From: Deltaproteobacteria bacterium
GTDB taxonomy: Bacteria > Myxococcota_C > UBA6777
Assembly: GCA_006226375.1 (NCBI GenBank)
Contig: SBHC01000055.1
Span: forward strand, 1 to 64,000
Direction of reading: 5' to 3'
DNA length: 64,000 bases
How positions within the stretch are numbered: the first letter of the stretch is position 1; the number at the start of each line of letters is the position of its first letter. Position numbers and translations under genes: made by a program. Below, piece by piece: positions 55,792-64,000 of this stretch. Under the pieces are notes generated by a model. That model ran no database searches. It was not told where the DNA came from and saw only the letters and a program-made list of their open reading frames with translations.

Positions 55792-56232
55792 TCTATTCTC
55801 CTTTTGGATGGATGAGTGGGTGGAAGAACCGTAACCTAAGGCTCCGTTTGCCTTTGGCAAGCCCATGACGTTCCAATCCACTTGTTGGTTCGGAGACTGT
55901 TCCTTGGCAAGTTGACCCATCTGAGCTGTTGCGTTTTATCTCCCCCTTACCTCTTGAGTGACTTGTGATAGGATGTGGCAGCCTGACGGCCCTTGTGCGG
56001 GGCTGTGTGTTTGGGTGTGATTCAATCCTATGGGTAGAACGTTTACCTTGTGGTAAATCATGCCTTTTTGGACCTCACCCCTCAACATTCAGACACATTC
56101 AGATGGTCCCCTCTCCACGTTGGAGAAGGGAAAATGAGCGTAGCGAATAGGGGTGAGGTTCATGAAGGCTACGTACCAACCGTCAACGACCACACTCGTA
56201 TGTTTCCTTCAACTGGAGAGAGTACTGATTCC
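55792..56232. other. Intergenic region with palindromic element
   Basis: About 440 bases separate the divergent RNA ligase and receiver-GGDEF genes. A TTTACC/GGTAAA hairpin lies at about 56042-56057, and a larger imperfect palindromic element at 56072-56159. A reading frame crosses this element into the GGDEF-like gene, but the element looks non-coding, which favours a downstream start. No RNA gene was recognised. Confidence 0.4.
56072..56159. repeat. REP/MITE-like palindromic element
   Basis: The element is bounded by ACCTCACCCCT (56072-56082) and its exact reverse complement AGGGGTGAGGT (56149-56159). A nested hairpin (TCTCCA at 56112-56117 with TGGAGA at 56121-56126) sits within. Elements of this design (CCTCACCCC ends around a CTCTCC/GGAGAG core) are dispersed repeats in many bacterial genomes. 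Only one copy was noticed in this window, so its repetitive nature here is inference. Confidence 0.5.
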
Positions 56233-57096
56233 ATGCAAGGTGATCCCAAAGGAAGTTGTTGCAAGCCACAATTGGTTTGGTTGGGGCCTGGGGACGTTTG
56301 TCCGTTCCGTGACCGGTCCGAGCCCCCTGAGTTCTCGGTGTTTGCACACAAAGTAGGAACCCCTCCACCGCCAGCGGATCTGTACATCCTCCCGGACAGC
56401 GCTGCCGAATCTCCAGAGGCTCTGTTAAAGTTTCGAGAGACCTTGTTGTTCCCAGTGCTGTATCTTGTCCCACAGTCTTGGTTGGGGCCTATCGTTGAAA
56501 ACTTGGAAGAGTACGACGACGTCACGATTTGGGGCGCTCCTTCCAAGCTGTTGGTTGTTCGAGTGCAGCGCCTGCTTCACCACTGCAAAGCGCTGGGAGC
56601 GACTCTCGGCCAGAAGCAGGAGGGCGCGCTTGGGCTTCCCATGAGATCCGTGTTTAAGGCTTCGGCTGAGTACATGCTGAACCAACAGTGTGCCAACGAG
56701 CCTGTTACCTGTTTGTACATGGACCTCGATCGTCTCAAAGACCTCAACACAAAGTTCTCCTACTCCGTGGTCGACAAGCTCCTGGAGCAGTGGTCCCAAA
56801 CCCTACGAAGCTGGGCACCCAAAGGTGCTTTGGTCACTCGTTGGGGCGGGGATAGCTTCGCTGTCATACTACCATGTGACAAAGACGCAGCGTCCGAGAA
56901 AGTCAGGCAGTTGCAGGAGCAAGTAGCGAACCAGCCGTTTCAAATCAGCATGTTCAACGGGAACGAACACTCCATCTCCTTGAGCTTTTGTGTGGGGCTT
57001 GTGGAGCGTTCGGAGTCGAAGGTTGAGGTTGAGGCCTTTGTGGAAAAGGCCCGGCTGTGTTGTTACGAACAGAAGCATCAAAAAGGCATCCATTGA
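56233..57096 (+). CDS. Degenerate GGDEF-domain protein with receiver-like N-terminus
   Basis: The product (about 287 residues from ATG 56233) has a C-terminal GGDEF-type domain with the metal-site segment YMDLDRLKDLN and a signature loop RWGGDSF (205-209). The Glu of GGDEF is replaced by Ser, so diguanylate cyclase activity is doubtful; it may bind GTP or act as a regulator. The N-terminal half looks like a degenerate receiver domain (DLYILPDSA, FPVLYLVP, and DDVTIWGAPSKLLVVRVQRLLH at the position of the KPF region), without an obvious phospho-acceptor Asp. The start is uncertain; ATG 56200 is also possible, and 56050 would run through the palindromic element. Confidence 0.75.
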   Translation: MQGDPKGSCCKPQLVWLGPGDVCPFRDRSEPPEFSVFAHKVGTPPPPADLYILPDSAAESPEALLKFRETLLFPVLYLVPQSWLGPIVENLEEYDDVTIWGAPSKLLVVRVQRLLHHCKALGATLGQKQEGALGLPMRSVFKASAEYMLNQQCANEPVTCLYMDLDRLKDLNTKFSYSVVDKLLEQWSQTLRSWAPKGALVTRWGGDSFAVILPCDKDAASEKVRQLQEQVANQPFQISMFNGNEHSISLSFCVGLVERSESKVEVEAFVEKARLCCYEQKHQKGIH

Positions 57097-57332
57097 GGTT
57101 CCTGAGAACCTGGAAATGCTCCCTGGACCAAGGGCGAATCTTGCTGCTCCTGATGGGGCTTCGCCTTCCCCATGTTGGCGTGTCTTTTCACTTCTCCTGT
57201 GCAACTTGACATGGTAGTGTGTTGCCGCCTGCTGGAATGATCCAGTCAGAGGCATGGAAGCACAAGTTGTTGAAGCTGTTAGCAAAGATGCAGCTTCTCC
57301 CAATCCAGGTTGACTCTCAAAAAGGAGAAAGC

Positions 57333-58019
57333 ATGATGCGATGGGGCATTCTATTGTTGATGTTCGTTGTGATGACGGGGTGTCAAAAGCACGCCAAGGT
57401 TGTTCGGAAAAACCGAAAGCGTCTCAAGACACTCCAAGAACTCTACAAGACCAAGGTTCTCAACAATCTTCCTGGCAAGGCAGACCGCAAGATCATTCGG
57501 TGCTCTGAGGGCTCTGTGAAAGACCCTGAAAAGCAGATCACGTTGGTGCAAGATGAGTTCTTGAAGAAGGTCGTGGATCCCAACGCGAAGACGCGGAAGT
57601 CCAAGTACCTTCCCCAGTCCATTGGGACGTCCAAGGAAATGCGCAGCATGGCGATGGACCCGAAGTTCTACCCCTTGAGCTTTCGTCGCAAGATCAGCAA
57701 CCTTGAACGACGTCGCTACTTGGGCGTTTTCCTCACAGACGAGTGGCAAACGGGCAAAATGAAGAACCGACGCATCCTTCGTCCCGCTCGTTTCAAAGGC
57801 TGGTTTGCATTGTATGACCTGAAATCGGGCAAGGTAAAGACCCAGTTCCCGATTCATGTGCGCAGCGCTCGCTCGTTGACGGTGTGGCGCAAGCGAGGCT
57901 ACAAAGCCAACTGGGGCCGAGCGTTTCGCAAAAGCATCTCCCGCGCTCTGGGTCAGTGGACCAACAAATACCTCAAGCGATACTGTCCGCAAGTGACCGT
58001 GGACAACAACCCCAACTAA
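57333..58019 (+). CDS. Basic lipoprotein of unknown function
   Basis: The 228-residue protein has a short lipoprotein signal (hydrophobic core then VMTGC, Cys17). The mature part is rich in Lys and Arg, with no catalytic motif I recognise. The ATG at 57333 has AAGGAG 5 bases upstream, which fixes the start; an in-frame codon at 57219 is much less likely. It overlaps the GIY-YIG gene tail to tail by four bases. It is probably anchored in the outer or inner membrane facing the periplasm. Function unknown. Confidence 0.75.
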   Translation: MMRWGILLLMFVVMTGCQKHAKVVRKNRKRLKTLQELYKTKVLNNLPGKADRKIIRCSEGSVKDPEKQITLVQDEFLKKVVDPNAKTRKSKYLPQSIGTSKEMRSMAMDPKFYPLSFRRKISNLERRRYLGVFLTDEWQTGKMKNRRILRPARFKGWFALYDLKSGKVKTQFPIHVRSARSLTVWRKRGYKANWGRAFRKSISRALGQWTNKYLKRYCPQVTVDNNPN

Positions 58020-58309
58020 GCATTGTTGGATTGTTGCTCAGACTCCTCTTCTCCTTTCCCCACCCGTTTTAGCTTCTCTCTCCGACGCAGTCGCTTGAAC
58101 GCCCGCTCTTCCTTTGTGGCTTCCGAACGATTCGGGTACTCTGCTACATACACAAGTCGAACGGGTCGTCGGGCTCTCGTGTACTTGGCTCCCTTGGGAG
58201 AGCTGTTGTGCTCTTCCACCCGTCGCTCCACATCTGTTGTGATCCCTGTGTACAGCGACTGATCTGCACACTCCAGCACATAAAGAAACCAGGGAGAGGG
58301 TGAGGTCAT
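58016..58309 (-). CDS. GIY-YIG nuclease-like protein (UPF0213 type)
   Basis: The 97-residue protein has the GIY-YIG fold signature (FLYVLECADQSLYTGIT), the catalytic Arg in DVERRVEEHN, and the ARRPVRLVY and EATKEERAFKRL segments typical of the UPF0213 family. Related proteins bind or cut DNA, but the small family's cellular role is not settled. AAGGA lies 11 bases upstream of the ATG. Its stop overlaps that of the lipoprotein gene by four bases. Confidence 0.93.
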   Translation of the reverse strand: MTSPSPWFLYVLECADQSLYTGITTDVERRVEEHNSSPKGAKYTRARRPVRLVYVAEYPNRSEATKEERAFKRLRRREKLKRVGKGEEESEQQSNNA

Positions 58310-58526
58310 CAGGGGGACTTTCCTTTTGGGTTGGTGTGGGGCAAACTTTGTCGCTCTTGTGCCCAGGAGTCATTCAGGGGCTGAGCAGTGGACAGGGAAA
58401 CTTTATGATGTCTCGTCCGTCTTGACAAACTCTCTCGTTCTCAACACGCTACTCCGTGAGGGAAAAGGGACTTCTTGTTCTTCGTTGTTTCAAACCCTGG
58501 CTTCGGGGTTTTGCTGAGGTTCTATA

Positions 58527-61500
58527 ATGCTTTCTAGTTTGGTTCCACGTCAGACCCATGTGGGTTGTGACTCTGTTCATGCGGCTTTGGTGGGTCTATT
58601 GCAGCAGACCTTGTTGCACGGTCAGCCGAGCGTCACTCTTGTTGCACAGATGAAAGGGGGCCATCGACACCAACTCGCACACCAGAGCGCCCACCAAAAC
58701 TTTGTGGAAGTGGTTGCGGTGTTGCAAGAGGTGGGCTGGTTGTCGTCCGCACTGGACCCCCAAGAGTTGTCCGGTCACTTGGACGTTTTGCACCCTGAAC
58801 AATCCCAACTGGGCTGGCGTACCCGGATCTCTCTTTCGCAATGTAACGTGACTGCAGCGATGTTGCGGGTGTTTCTCATCTTACGGGTCCGCTTCTTACA
58901 AGTTGCCGGACAGTATCCCACCGTTCGATTGGTTGCATCGGCTGGTTCCTCTGAGGAGTTGGACGCGCTTTATTTGTTGGGAGATGTGTTCACGGAGCGT
59001 TATCCCATACGAGCCTCTTGGAGTCGTCAGGAATCGACAGTCACGCTCTCTCTTGTGGGAGAGCCCATGCCCGTGGAGCATGGCATCGCATGGGAGCGGG
59101 CATTGTTCCGCCGAACCCGTGACTTGAGCGTTTTGTTTCAGCCTCTTCGAGAGAGCCTTGAGATGCCCGACCGACCGCTGGTCGTTCCACGAGTTCGTTC
59201 GGCGTCGGATGAGGTTGTCCGGGTGCGGCTTCCGTTCCTCCTTCAACATGGCGATCATGCTCTCTCTTGGTTACCTTACCTTCAACGCATTGATGACATC
59301 CCCACCTTTACCTCTATGGACCCGACGACTACGGATGAATGGGGGAGTCATTGGCATGTCGAGCTAGCCCACCAAACCGGTCGGATGGGTGAGCAGACTG
59401 AGCTAGAGCTGCACGACACAAGCTACTTGGTTTGGCGTCGTCCTCAAGAGCCTGATGAGTTTGTTTCGGTGTCGTTCCGCAAAGAACCAACATCGGCTGG
59501 AACCTTGCAGAAGCCCGTTCGGCAAGACTCTGTTCACAACGAAATTCCCATCTCGATGGAGCCATTGGGTGGTGCATGTGAGATTGGTGCCAACGGGTAC
59601 TACTACCGATTGGGTCATCGTGGGCTGCTCATTGATGCTGGGCTGGACGCCAACCGCAATGGTTGGTTGGGACTTCCCAATCTGGAGCAGATCGAACAAC
59701 TCGACGCGATGATTCTAACTCACGCGCACTTGGACCACATGGGCGCGCTGCCCGTCGTGCTCTACGCCTTTCCAGACCTGCCCATCTACTGCACCCGCGC
59801 CACCCGTGACATCCTGCTTCCTTTGCTCTCAGACACCGCCAAAATCGGTCAGCTCCGCTTTCGTTCTACTGGAGAGGCTCCCCTCATTAGCTACGACATG
59901 GTGCATGCCATTGACATGGAACGTTTCTGTGTTGTTGAGCCAGGAGAAACCTACGACATCCCGGAAATTCCTGGTCTTAGCATGAAGGTTCATCATGCCG
60001 GGCATATCATGGGAGCCATCGCTGCAGAGCTCAAAATGTCTGACTGGCATCTGCTTCACACCGGAGACTTCAGCACCTTTCCCCAGCACTCGCTGGACCC
60101 GCTCAATATCAAAGGAATGAAGGCCACCCATGTGGTCATGGAAGGTACGTACAGCGGCCGCCCTTCGTTTTCCAAAGCTGCCCGGCAACAGAACCTGGAT
60201 GACTTTGTCGAAGCGTTGTACCAGGCCATCGATGAGCATCGCTGCGTCTTGATCCCGTCATTTTCTGTGGGTCGTGCGCAAGAGATGGTCTCCTTGATTG
60301 TGGAAGCCTTGGCTCAAACACCGACCACTGCGGAAGTTCCCATTTACACAGTAGGTATGATTAACCGCATCAACGGTCTGAGCTGCTCCGTGTCCGAGTT
60401 TTTTAAAGAAGGTTATGTGGAGAGGGTGCAGCAGGCCGAGCCCTTTAAGGTAGACCTGAATCCACGATACACCAAGGAACACCAGCGGGCTGAGCGTTAC
60501 CGCGACGCCTATTTGTCTGTCGCGGAGAAGGGTCCCGCTGTGATTGTTTCCAGTCATGGGATGATGGCAGAGAACACGGGCTCCTACAGCATTGCCATCG
60601 CGATTTTGCAGCAACAGCCTTTGCTGGACCGCATCTTCTTGTGTGGATACATGGATCCAAGAACCCCAGGCTCTCGGCTCAAACGCAGATTCCTGTACGA
60701 TGAAACGATCCCGATGGGTAGCTCCACCTTTGTCTCACGAGAAGCTGCTGATGAAGCGGTAAAGGAGTTCTCCATCACGAGCCATGCAAGCTACGAAGAG
60801 TTAGAAGAGCTTGCTCTCAAAGTCCCCCAAGAATCCGTCACATTGATCCATGGGGATGGGTTCGCATTGCATCGCTTTGCAGACCACTTGCGGGATAGCT
60901 ACAAACGACAAGGTCGGAATCTACGTGTTTGTGTCCCTGACAACGGTGAGCGGATCTCTCTTGGCTCGGCCGAAGCCCCTGAGGATTGGGCTGAATCCTT
61001 TGGTACAGACTCGTTCTCCTTCCAAGAACTTCGAGGCGGTGGATCCCTGGGCCATCGTGGGACGCGAACCCGTATCTCTCCGCTTGTTCGGTCGTCTGGG
61101 TTCGCTTGGTTGGTGATACCTGTGGGCGAATCGTCAACGGAGCTGCGGGTTGAGCACGACAAGCACTTTGACACCATTCGATACATCGAGATCTACCGCA
61201 ACAATGTCGATACTTGGGACGAGACCTGGTACCTCCTTGATACCTACGAAGACGACGATCAAGTCCATGATACCTTGCCTTCTCGGATAGTCGATGACCG
61301 GGTGGAGGCTTACGAATGGAACACCCTGGATGAGGTGGAACTCTACCTCGAAGTGTCGGATGCCTTCGGAAGTGTGAGCGACACCCGCTTCGACTTCTCG
61401 GTGGTTGCAGAAGTTCAGCCCACACGATTTACCTTCTCTGCAAACCATCCAACGCTGACCTTTCGGGTGGGTGGTTCGGAGGAACCTGTGCTGGAGCGGA

Positions 61501-63863
61501 TGATGGTGGTTGACGAACGCTACCGAAACATCCGGCCTCTTGAAGTTCTTTCTAGCTCTTGGAATCCTCTGCGCAGAGAACTTACTGTCCAACTGCGACC
61601 ACAGGAAGTTGGCCTCGTTGAAAGGTTGCAAGTTTGGCTTCGTTGGCCTTCTGGGTACTTGCAACGCGGTCCAGCTGTTGGACCTTTCTCCTTTGTTCCC
61701 CTTGTTCGTATCGTGGACTCGAACCCTGGTGAGGTGTCGAGATTAACCATCGGTGAGCATGCTGTCTTGGAGCTGTCGTATGACCTTCATCCAGGAAGCT
61801 TACGGTGGTCCGGTGGTGACGCCTGGATCGAAGGGACTCATGAGCTTCACTTGCTCCCTCGACGAGTGGGACAACATCCGCTGCTTTCGGCGTTTCGCGA
61901 TGGATACAACGATCTGGTTCTCTTTCCAGTCGCGACTCTTTATGTCTCGCCTGGCCTAAAGATGGAGGGGCCATCCGAATGTCTTGCTGGGGAACCGGTC
62001 TCCCTCAGGCTTGAAGCGGCTCATCCTTTCTCTGAGGACACCGAAGGTCATTTGTTGCTCAACGGAGAGTTGCTCAAGACGTTTGCTCTGGACGACCTTC
62101 CTCTCACTATCTCCTTGGGACAACTTGATCCGGGACAGCATGTTCTTGAGGTGATGAGTCAGTTGGACGCTATGGATTGCCTCCTCCTCTCCCAATCGTT
62201 GGAGGTGCTTGAACACCCACAACTTCTTGCCAGCGGCTCTCACTTTGTTGGCTGTTTGGATACCAAGGAGCCAGCCGTCCTTCGCTGGCGACACCTCGAC
62301 GAAGCGCATCGGCGTCAGTTGGAGTCTTGGCTAGAGAGTCACGGCTTTGCGTTTGAGTGGCTCGACGACAGCTTGGCTGTTGCTGGAACTTCAGAGCAAG
62401 TTGGATTGCACAGGCTTCCCCACCCGTTTTCGACGCTGGAGCCTGATGTTCCCTTGTTGATTCTGGATGGTATCTCCCTTCGCAGAGATGGAATGCAACT
62501 GCGTTGGTGCCACCGCGGCGAACCCATTCCTGCTGATTGGTTTTCGTCGGATGCTACGCAAGGAACAGTGGCAGGGGGACAACCTCTTTTGTCGTCGCTT
62601 GTGTTACGAGAAGAGCCGATGGTGGAGTGTCGCTCCTCTCTCATTCGAGGGGAATCGATGTCGGTCCTTGCTCCTGGTACCTTCCGCGTGTTGCTTCTCA
62701 GCGGAAGTTCGATGTTTCGTGAAGAAACCATTGTTCTTCCCTGGACCCCTCTGCCTCAACTACCCACATGGAAACGAAAGCCAAAACCTCGAACCATCTC
62801 GTTCTCTTCCTTGGACACATTGCTTTCGTCTCTCGAACGGTCCCTGGATACCGACAAGATCCTACCCCATGCAGTGGTCGTACAGCACAACGACAAGGGA
62901 GAACAGTCTTTTCAAATGCAAGTCGCCAGGGAGGACGAACTCTCCGAACTCGTTATGTCGAGTGTTTCAGAAGAAAGAGAGCGCAACGTCCCTGTCGGTT
63001 TGTTTTACCCTGGTCCTCGCATGACGAATGTGGGGCATTCCCTCTTGAGCAAGCTGCTCCAGGCCAACTGTGGCTCTGTCACTCACTTGGCTACGCCTGC
63101 TCCCTTCGCGGTGCTTCCTTCAGACAGACTCAAGCTAGCGGAGTCCTATCGCTTGGGTGAACGGGTCGGGCTTCCTTCCCATCAAACCCACAATCTCGGT
63201 GAATCCTATCGTTGTGCATCCTGCTCGAAAGAAGCTGCCCTCACGACGGGGGAGAAGGATGTGAGTTTGGTCTGTAGAGCGTGTGGATGGACTGCCCGCA
63301 GCCCACTGTTTCAGAGTACCTTGTGGGACTTGTATCACAACGGAACGGATATCCTCTTCTCGTCCGTTTCCACCGCCAGACGGTTGTTTCAGGGGCATGA
63401 ACAGCGTTTTCTCCAGAAGTGGGCCGACGGCTCCTACCAGTCTTTTCCTTTTGTTTCTTCCAGAGAAGAGATTGAATTTCTCAGCGCCACCTTGGCTCCT
63501 TTTGCCGAGAGATGGGATGATCCGCCAACAGAGCGCCCATCTTTGGACAGTCTTATCCTCTCCGCTTCCATGTTGCTTGGCTGGAAACATCCCCGTGAAT
63601 TGTTCTTCTTGGAGAGCCTGTTTCACAATGCCTTTGGACTGAGCACGGTTAAGCCAGGTTCCTCCATGACTGCGACATCTTGGAGAGAGTTTCTGACCGA
63701 GATCCTTACGAAGGACCTGGAGAAAGCGTCGAAATCTCCGACCCTGATCTTGTTGGGCGTAGAGGCTCTGTGGAGCCGGGACCTTCAGCAAGTTGGGCAT
63801 CCATGCAAACCCCGCACGGAAGGGTTGCGGCAGTGGCTGAGCGAGCTGAATCTCTCTCTGTAA
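58527..63863 (+). CDS. Giant beta-CASP metallo-beta-lactamase nuclease with long flanking domains and zinc ribbon
   Basis: The 1,778-residue protein contains a complete beta-CASP nuclease core (about 345-815), as in CPSF-73 and RNase J. It has motif 1 Asp370 (LLIDAGLD), motif 2 HAHLDH (399-404), motif 3 His493, motif 4 HTGDFS (511-516), motif A Glu539 (EGTYSG), motif B His753 (SITSHAS) and motif C His775 (LIHGDG). All metal ligands are present, so it should cut RNA (or DNA). The first about 340 residues are unrecognised. Residues about 850-1,500 look like repeated beta-sandwich units. A zinc ribbon lies near 1,563-1,586 (CASC and CRAC), followed by a helical C-terminus. RNase J has about 550 residues, so the flanks are exceptional. 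GAGG lies 7 bases upstream of the ATG. No signal peptide. Confidence 0.85.
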   Translation: MLSSLVPRQTHVGCDSVHAALVGLLQQTLLHGQPSVTLVAQMKGGHRHQLAHQSAHQNFVEVVAVLQEVGWLSSALDPQELSGHLDVLHPEQSQLGWRTRISLSQCNVTAAMLRVFLILRVRFLQVAGQYPTVRLVASAGSSEELDALYLLGDVFTERYPIRASWSRQESTVTLSLVGEPMPVEHGIAWERALFRRTRDLSVLFQPLRESLEMPDRPLVVPRVRSASDEVVRVRLPFLLQHGDHALSWLPYLQRIDDIPTFTSMDPTTTDEWGSHWHVELAHQTGRMGEQTELELHDTSYLVWRRPQEPDEFVSVSFRKEPTSAGTLQKPVRQDSVHNEIPISMEPLGGACEIGANGYYYRLGHRGLLIDAGLDANRNGWLGLPNLEQIEQLDAMILTHAHLDHMGALPVVLYAFPDLPIYCTRATRDILLPLLSDTAKIGQLRFRSTGEAPLISYDMVHAIDMERFCVVEPGETYDIPEIPGLSMKVHHAGHIMGAIAAELKMSDWHLLHTGDFSTFPQHSLDPLNIKGMKATHVVMEGTYSGRPSFSKAARQQNLDDFVEALYQAIDEHRCVLIPSFSVGRAQEMVSLIVEALAQTPTTAEVPIYTVGMINRINGLSCSVSEFFKEGYVERVQQAEPFKVDLNPRYTKEHQRAERYRDAYLSVAEKGPAVIVSSHGMMAENTGSYSIAIAILQQQPLLDRIFLCGYMDPRTPGSRLKRRFLYDETIPMGSSTFVSREAADEAVKEFSITSHASYEELEELALKVPQESVTLIHGDGFALHRFADHLRDSYKRQGRNLRVCVPDNGERISLGSAEAPEDWAESFGTDSFSFQELRGGGSLGHRGTRTRISPLVRSSGFAWLVIPVGESSTELRVEHDKHFDTIRYIEIYRNNVDTWDETWYLLDTYEDDDQVHDTLPSRIVDDRVEAYEWNTLDEVELYLEVSDAFGSVSDTRFDFSVVAEVQPTRFTFSANHPTLTFRVGGSEEPVLERMMVVDERYRNIRPLEVLSSSWNPLRRELTVQLRPQEVGLVERLQVWLRWPSGYLQRGPAVGPFSFVPLVRIVDSNPGEVSRLTIGEHAVLELSYDLHPGSLRWSGGDAWIEGTHELHLLPRRVGQHPLLSAFRDGYNDLVLFPVATLYVSPGLKMEGPSECLAGEPVSLRLEAAHPFSEDTEGHLLLNGELLKTFALDDLPLTISLGQLDPGQHVLEVMSQLDAMDCLLLSQSLEVLEHPQLLASGSHFVGCLDTKEPAVLRWRHLDEAHRRQLESWLESHGFAFEWLDDSLAVAGTSEQVGLHRLPHPFSTLEPDVPLLILDGISLRRDGMQLRWCHRGEPIPADWFSSDATQGTVAGGQPLLSSLVLREEPMVECRSSLIRGESMSVLAPGTFRVLLLSGSSMFREETIVLPWTPLPQLPTWKRKPKPRTISFSSLDTLLSSLERSLDTDKILPHAVVVQHNDKGEQSFQMQVAREDELSELVMSSVSEERERNVPVGLFYPGPRMTNVGHSLLSKLLQANCGSVTHLATPAPFAVLPSDRLKLAESYRLGERVGLPSHQTHNLGESYRCASCSKEAALTTGEKDVSLVCRACGWTARSPLFQSTLWDLYHNGTDILFSSVSTARRLFQGHEQRFLQKWADGSYQSFPFVSSREEIEFLSATLAPFAERWDDPPTERPSLDSLILSASMLLGWKHPRELFFLESLFHNAFGLSTVKPGSSMTATSWREFLTEILTKDLEKASKSPTLILLGVEALWSRDLQQVGHPCKPRTEGLRQWLSELNLSL

Positions 63864-63960
63864 CTCCATGGTGGGTGACGTTTCTTGAGGTTCCGTGTAT
63901 GCTCTCTTGTATCCAATGAGTATCGGGTTGATTCACTTCCAAAGTTAAGGAGAACAAGGC

Positions 63961-64000
63961 ATGGGTAAGATTCACAAACGAAAGGTTGGTCGACTTCGGA
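63961..64000 (+). CDS. Start of a gene running off the right edge (partial)
   Basis: An ATG at 63961 with AAGGAG 8 bases upstream opens a frame reading MGKIHKRKVGRLR to the window end. The basic N-terminus suggests a nucleic-acid-binding or ribosome-associated protein, but 13 residues are too few to name it. It follows the beta-CASP gene on the same strand after 97 bases, so it may be co-transcribed. Confidence 0.55.
   Translation, partial: MGKIHKRKVGRLR

Noticed and set aside
55792-55920. N-terminal extension of the RNA ligase to 55920
   Set aside because: A strong AAGGAG precedes ATG 55791, directly ahead of the OB domain; the extra 43 residues show no homology.
56050-56232. N-terminal extension of the receiver-GGDEF protein to 56050
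   Set aside because: The extension would translate through a REP-like palindromic element and shows no domain; later ATGs are more likely.
1-64000. tRNA, rRNA, CRISPR, transposase or phage genes
   Set aside because: None was recognised on either strand by reading; no repeat-spacer arrays or transposase motifs were seen.

Overview
The window reads as a chromosomal segment from a Gram-negative bacterium with an elaborate, myxobacteria-like signalling repertoire. I infer Myxococcota or a close relative. The evidence is the gene content: several Ser/Thr protein kinases, two very large kinase/ATPase/histidine-kinase hybrids, two sigma-54 activators (one with an FHA domain), a vWA-MopE-PilY1 surface protein, and many lipoproteins and Tat lipoproteins. 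Base composition by eye is moderate rather than the very high G+C of classic myxobacteria, so no genus is proposed. I saw no rRNA, tRNA, CRISPR array, prophage or insertion sequence. Gene density is high, with several tail-to-tail overlaps.

Layout. 0-10 kb: sigma-54 activator, membrane-anchored endonuclease/phosphatase-fold protein, NADP(F420)-type oxidoreductase, a secreted unknown, a vault-like (MVP/SPFH) protein, a TetR regulator, a protein resembling cadmium (zeta-class) carbonic anhydrase, and a cytochrome P450. 10-32 kb: a signalling block. Two paralogous hybrids of about 1,790 residues (kinase, AAA ATPase, helical repeats, GAF, histidine kinase) lie in opposite orientations around a 7TM receptor Ser/Thr kinase, a CPBP-type membrane protein, an NAD-dependent epimerase and a Tat-lipoprotein heparinase-like lyase. 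A reverse-strand operon follows: an HTH-receiver regulator, a soluble histidine kinase, and a PAS hybrid kinase coupled by an ATGA overlap. 32-44 kb: the PilY1-like surface protein, mobB, a DUF362 Tat lipoprotein, an N-formylglutamate-amidohydrolase-like protein, an MFS transporter, a dienelactone-hydrolase lipoprotein and a TspO-like membrane protein. 44-50 kb: the most distinctive regulatory locus. It holds a kinase-cNMP protein with a histone-H1-like lysine tail, an FHA sigma-54 activator, an unrecognised protein, and a second kinase-cNMP protein with degenerate catalytic motifs and a possible winged-helix tail. 50-58 kb: small acetyltransferase, pirin, glycosyltransferase, second P450, RNA ligase with a tRNA-binding-like OB domain, degenerate receiver-GGDEF protein, small lipoprotein and GIY-YIG protein. 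58.5-63.9 kb: a 1,778-residue beta-CASP nuclease with long flanking regions and a zinc ribbon. A further gene starts at the right edge.

Likely joint functions. The kinases and sigma-54 activators suggest phosphorylation-controlled transcription, most clearly the divergent kinase/FHA-activator pair at 43.8-46.9 kb. Two nearly identical palindromes upstream of the first P450 gene and of the first giant kinase gene suggest one regulator controls both. The strongest candidates for undescribed biology are the 43.8-50.0 kb kinase-cNMP locus, the beta-CASP giant, the vault-like protein and the zeta-carbonic-anhydrase-like protein.
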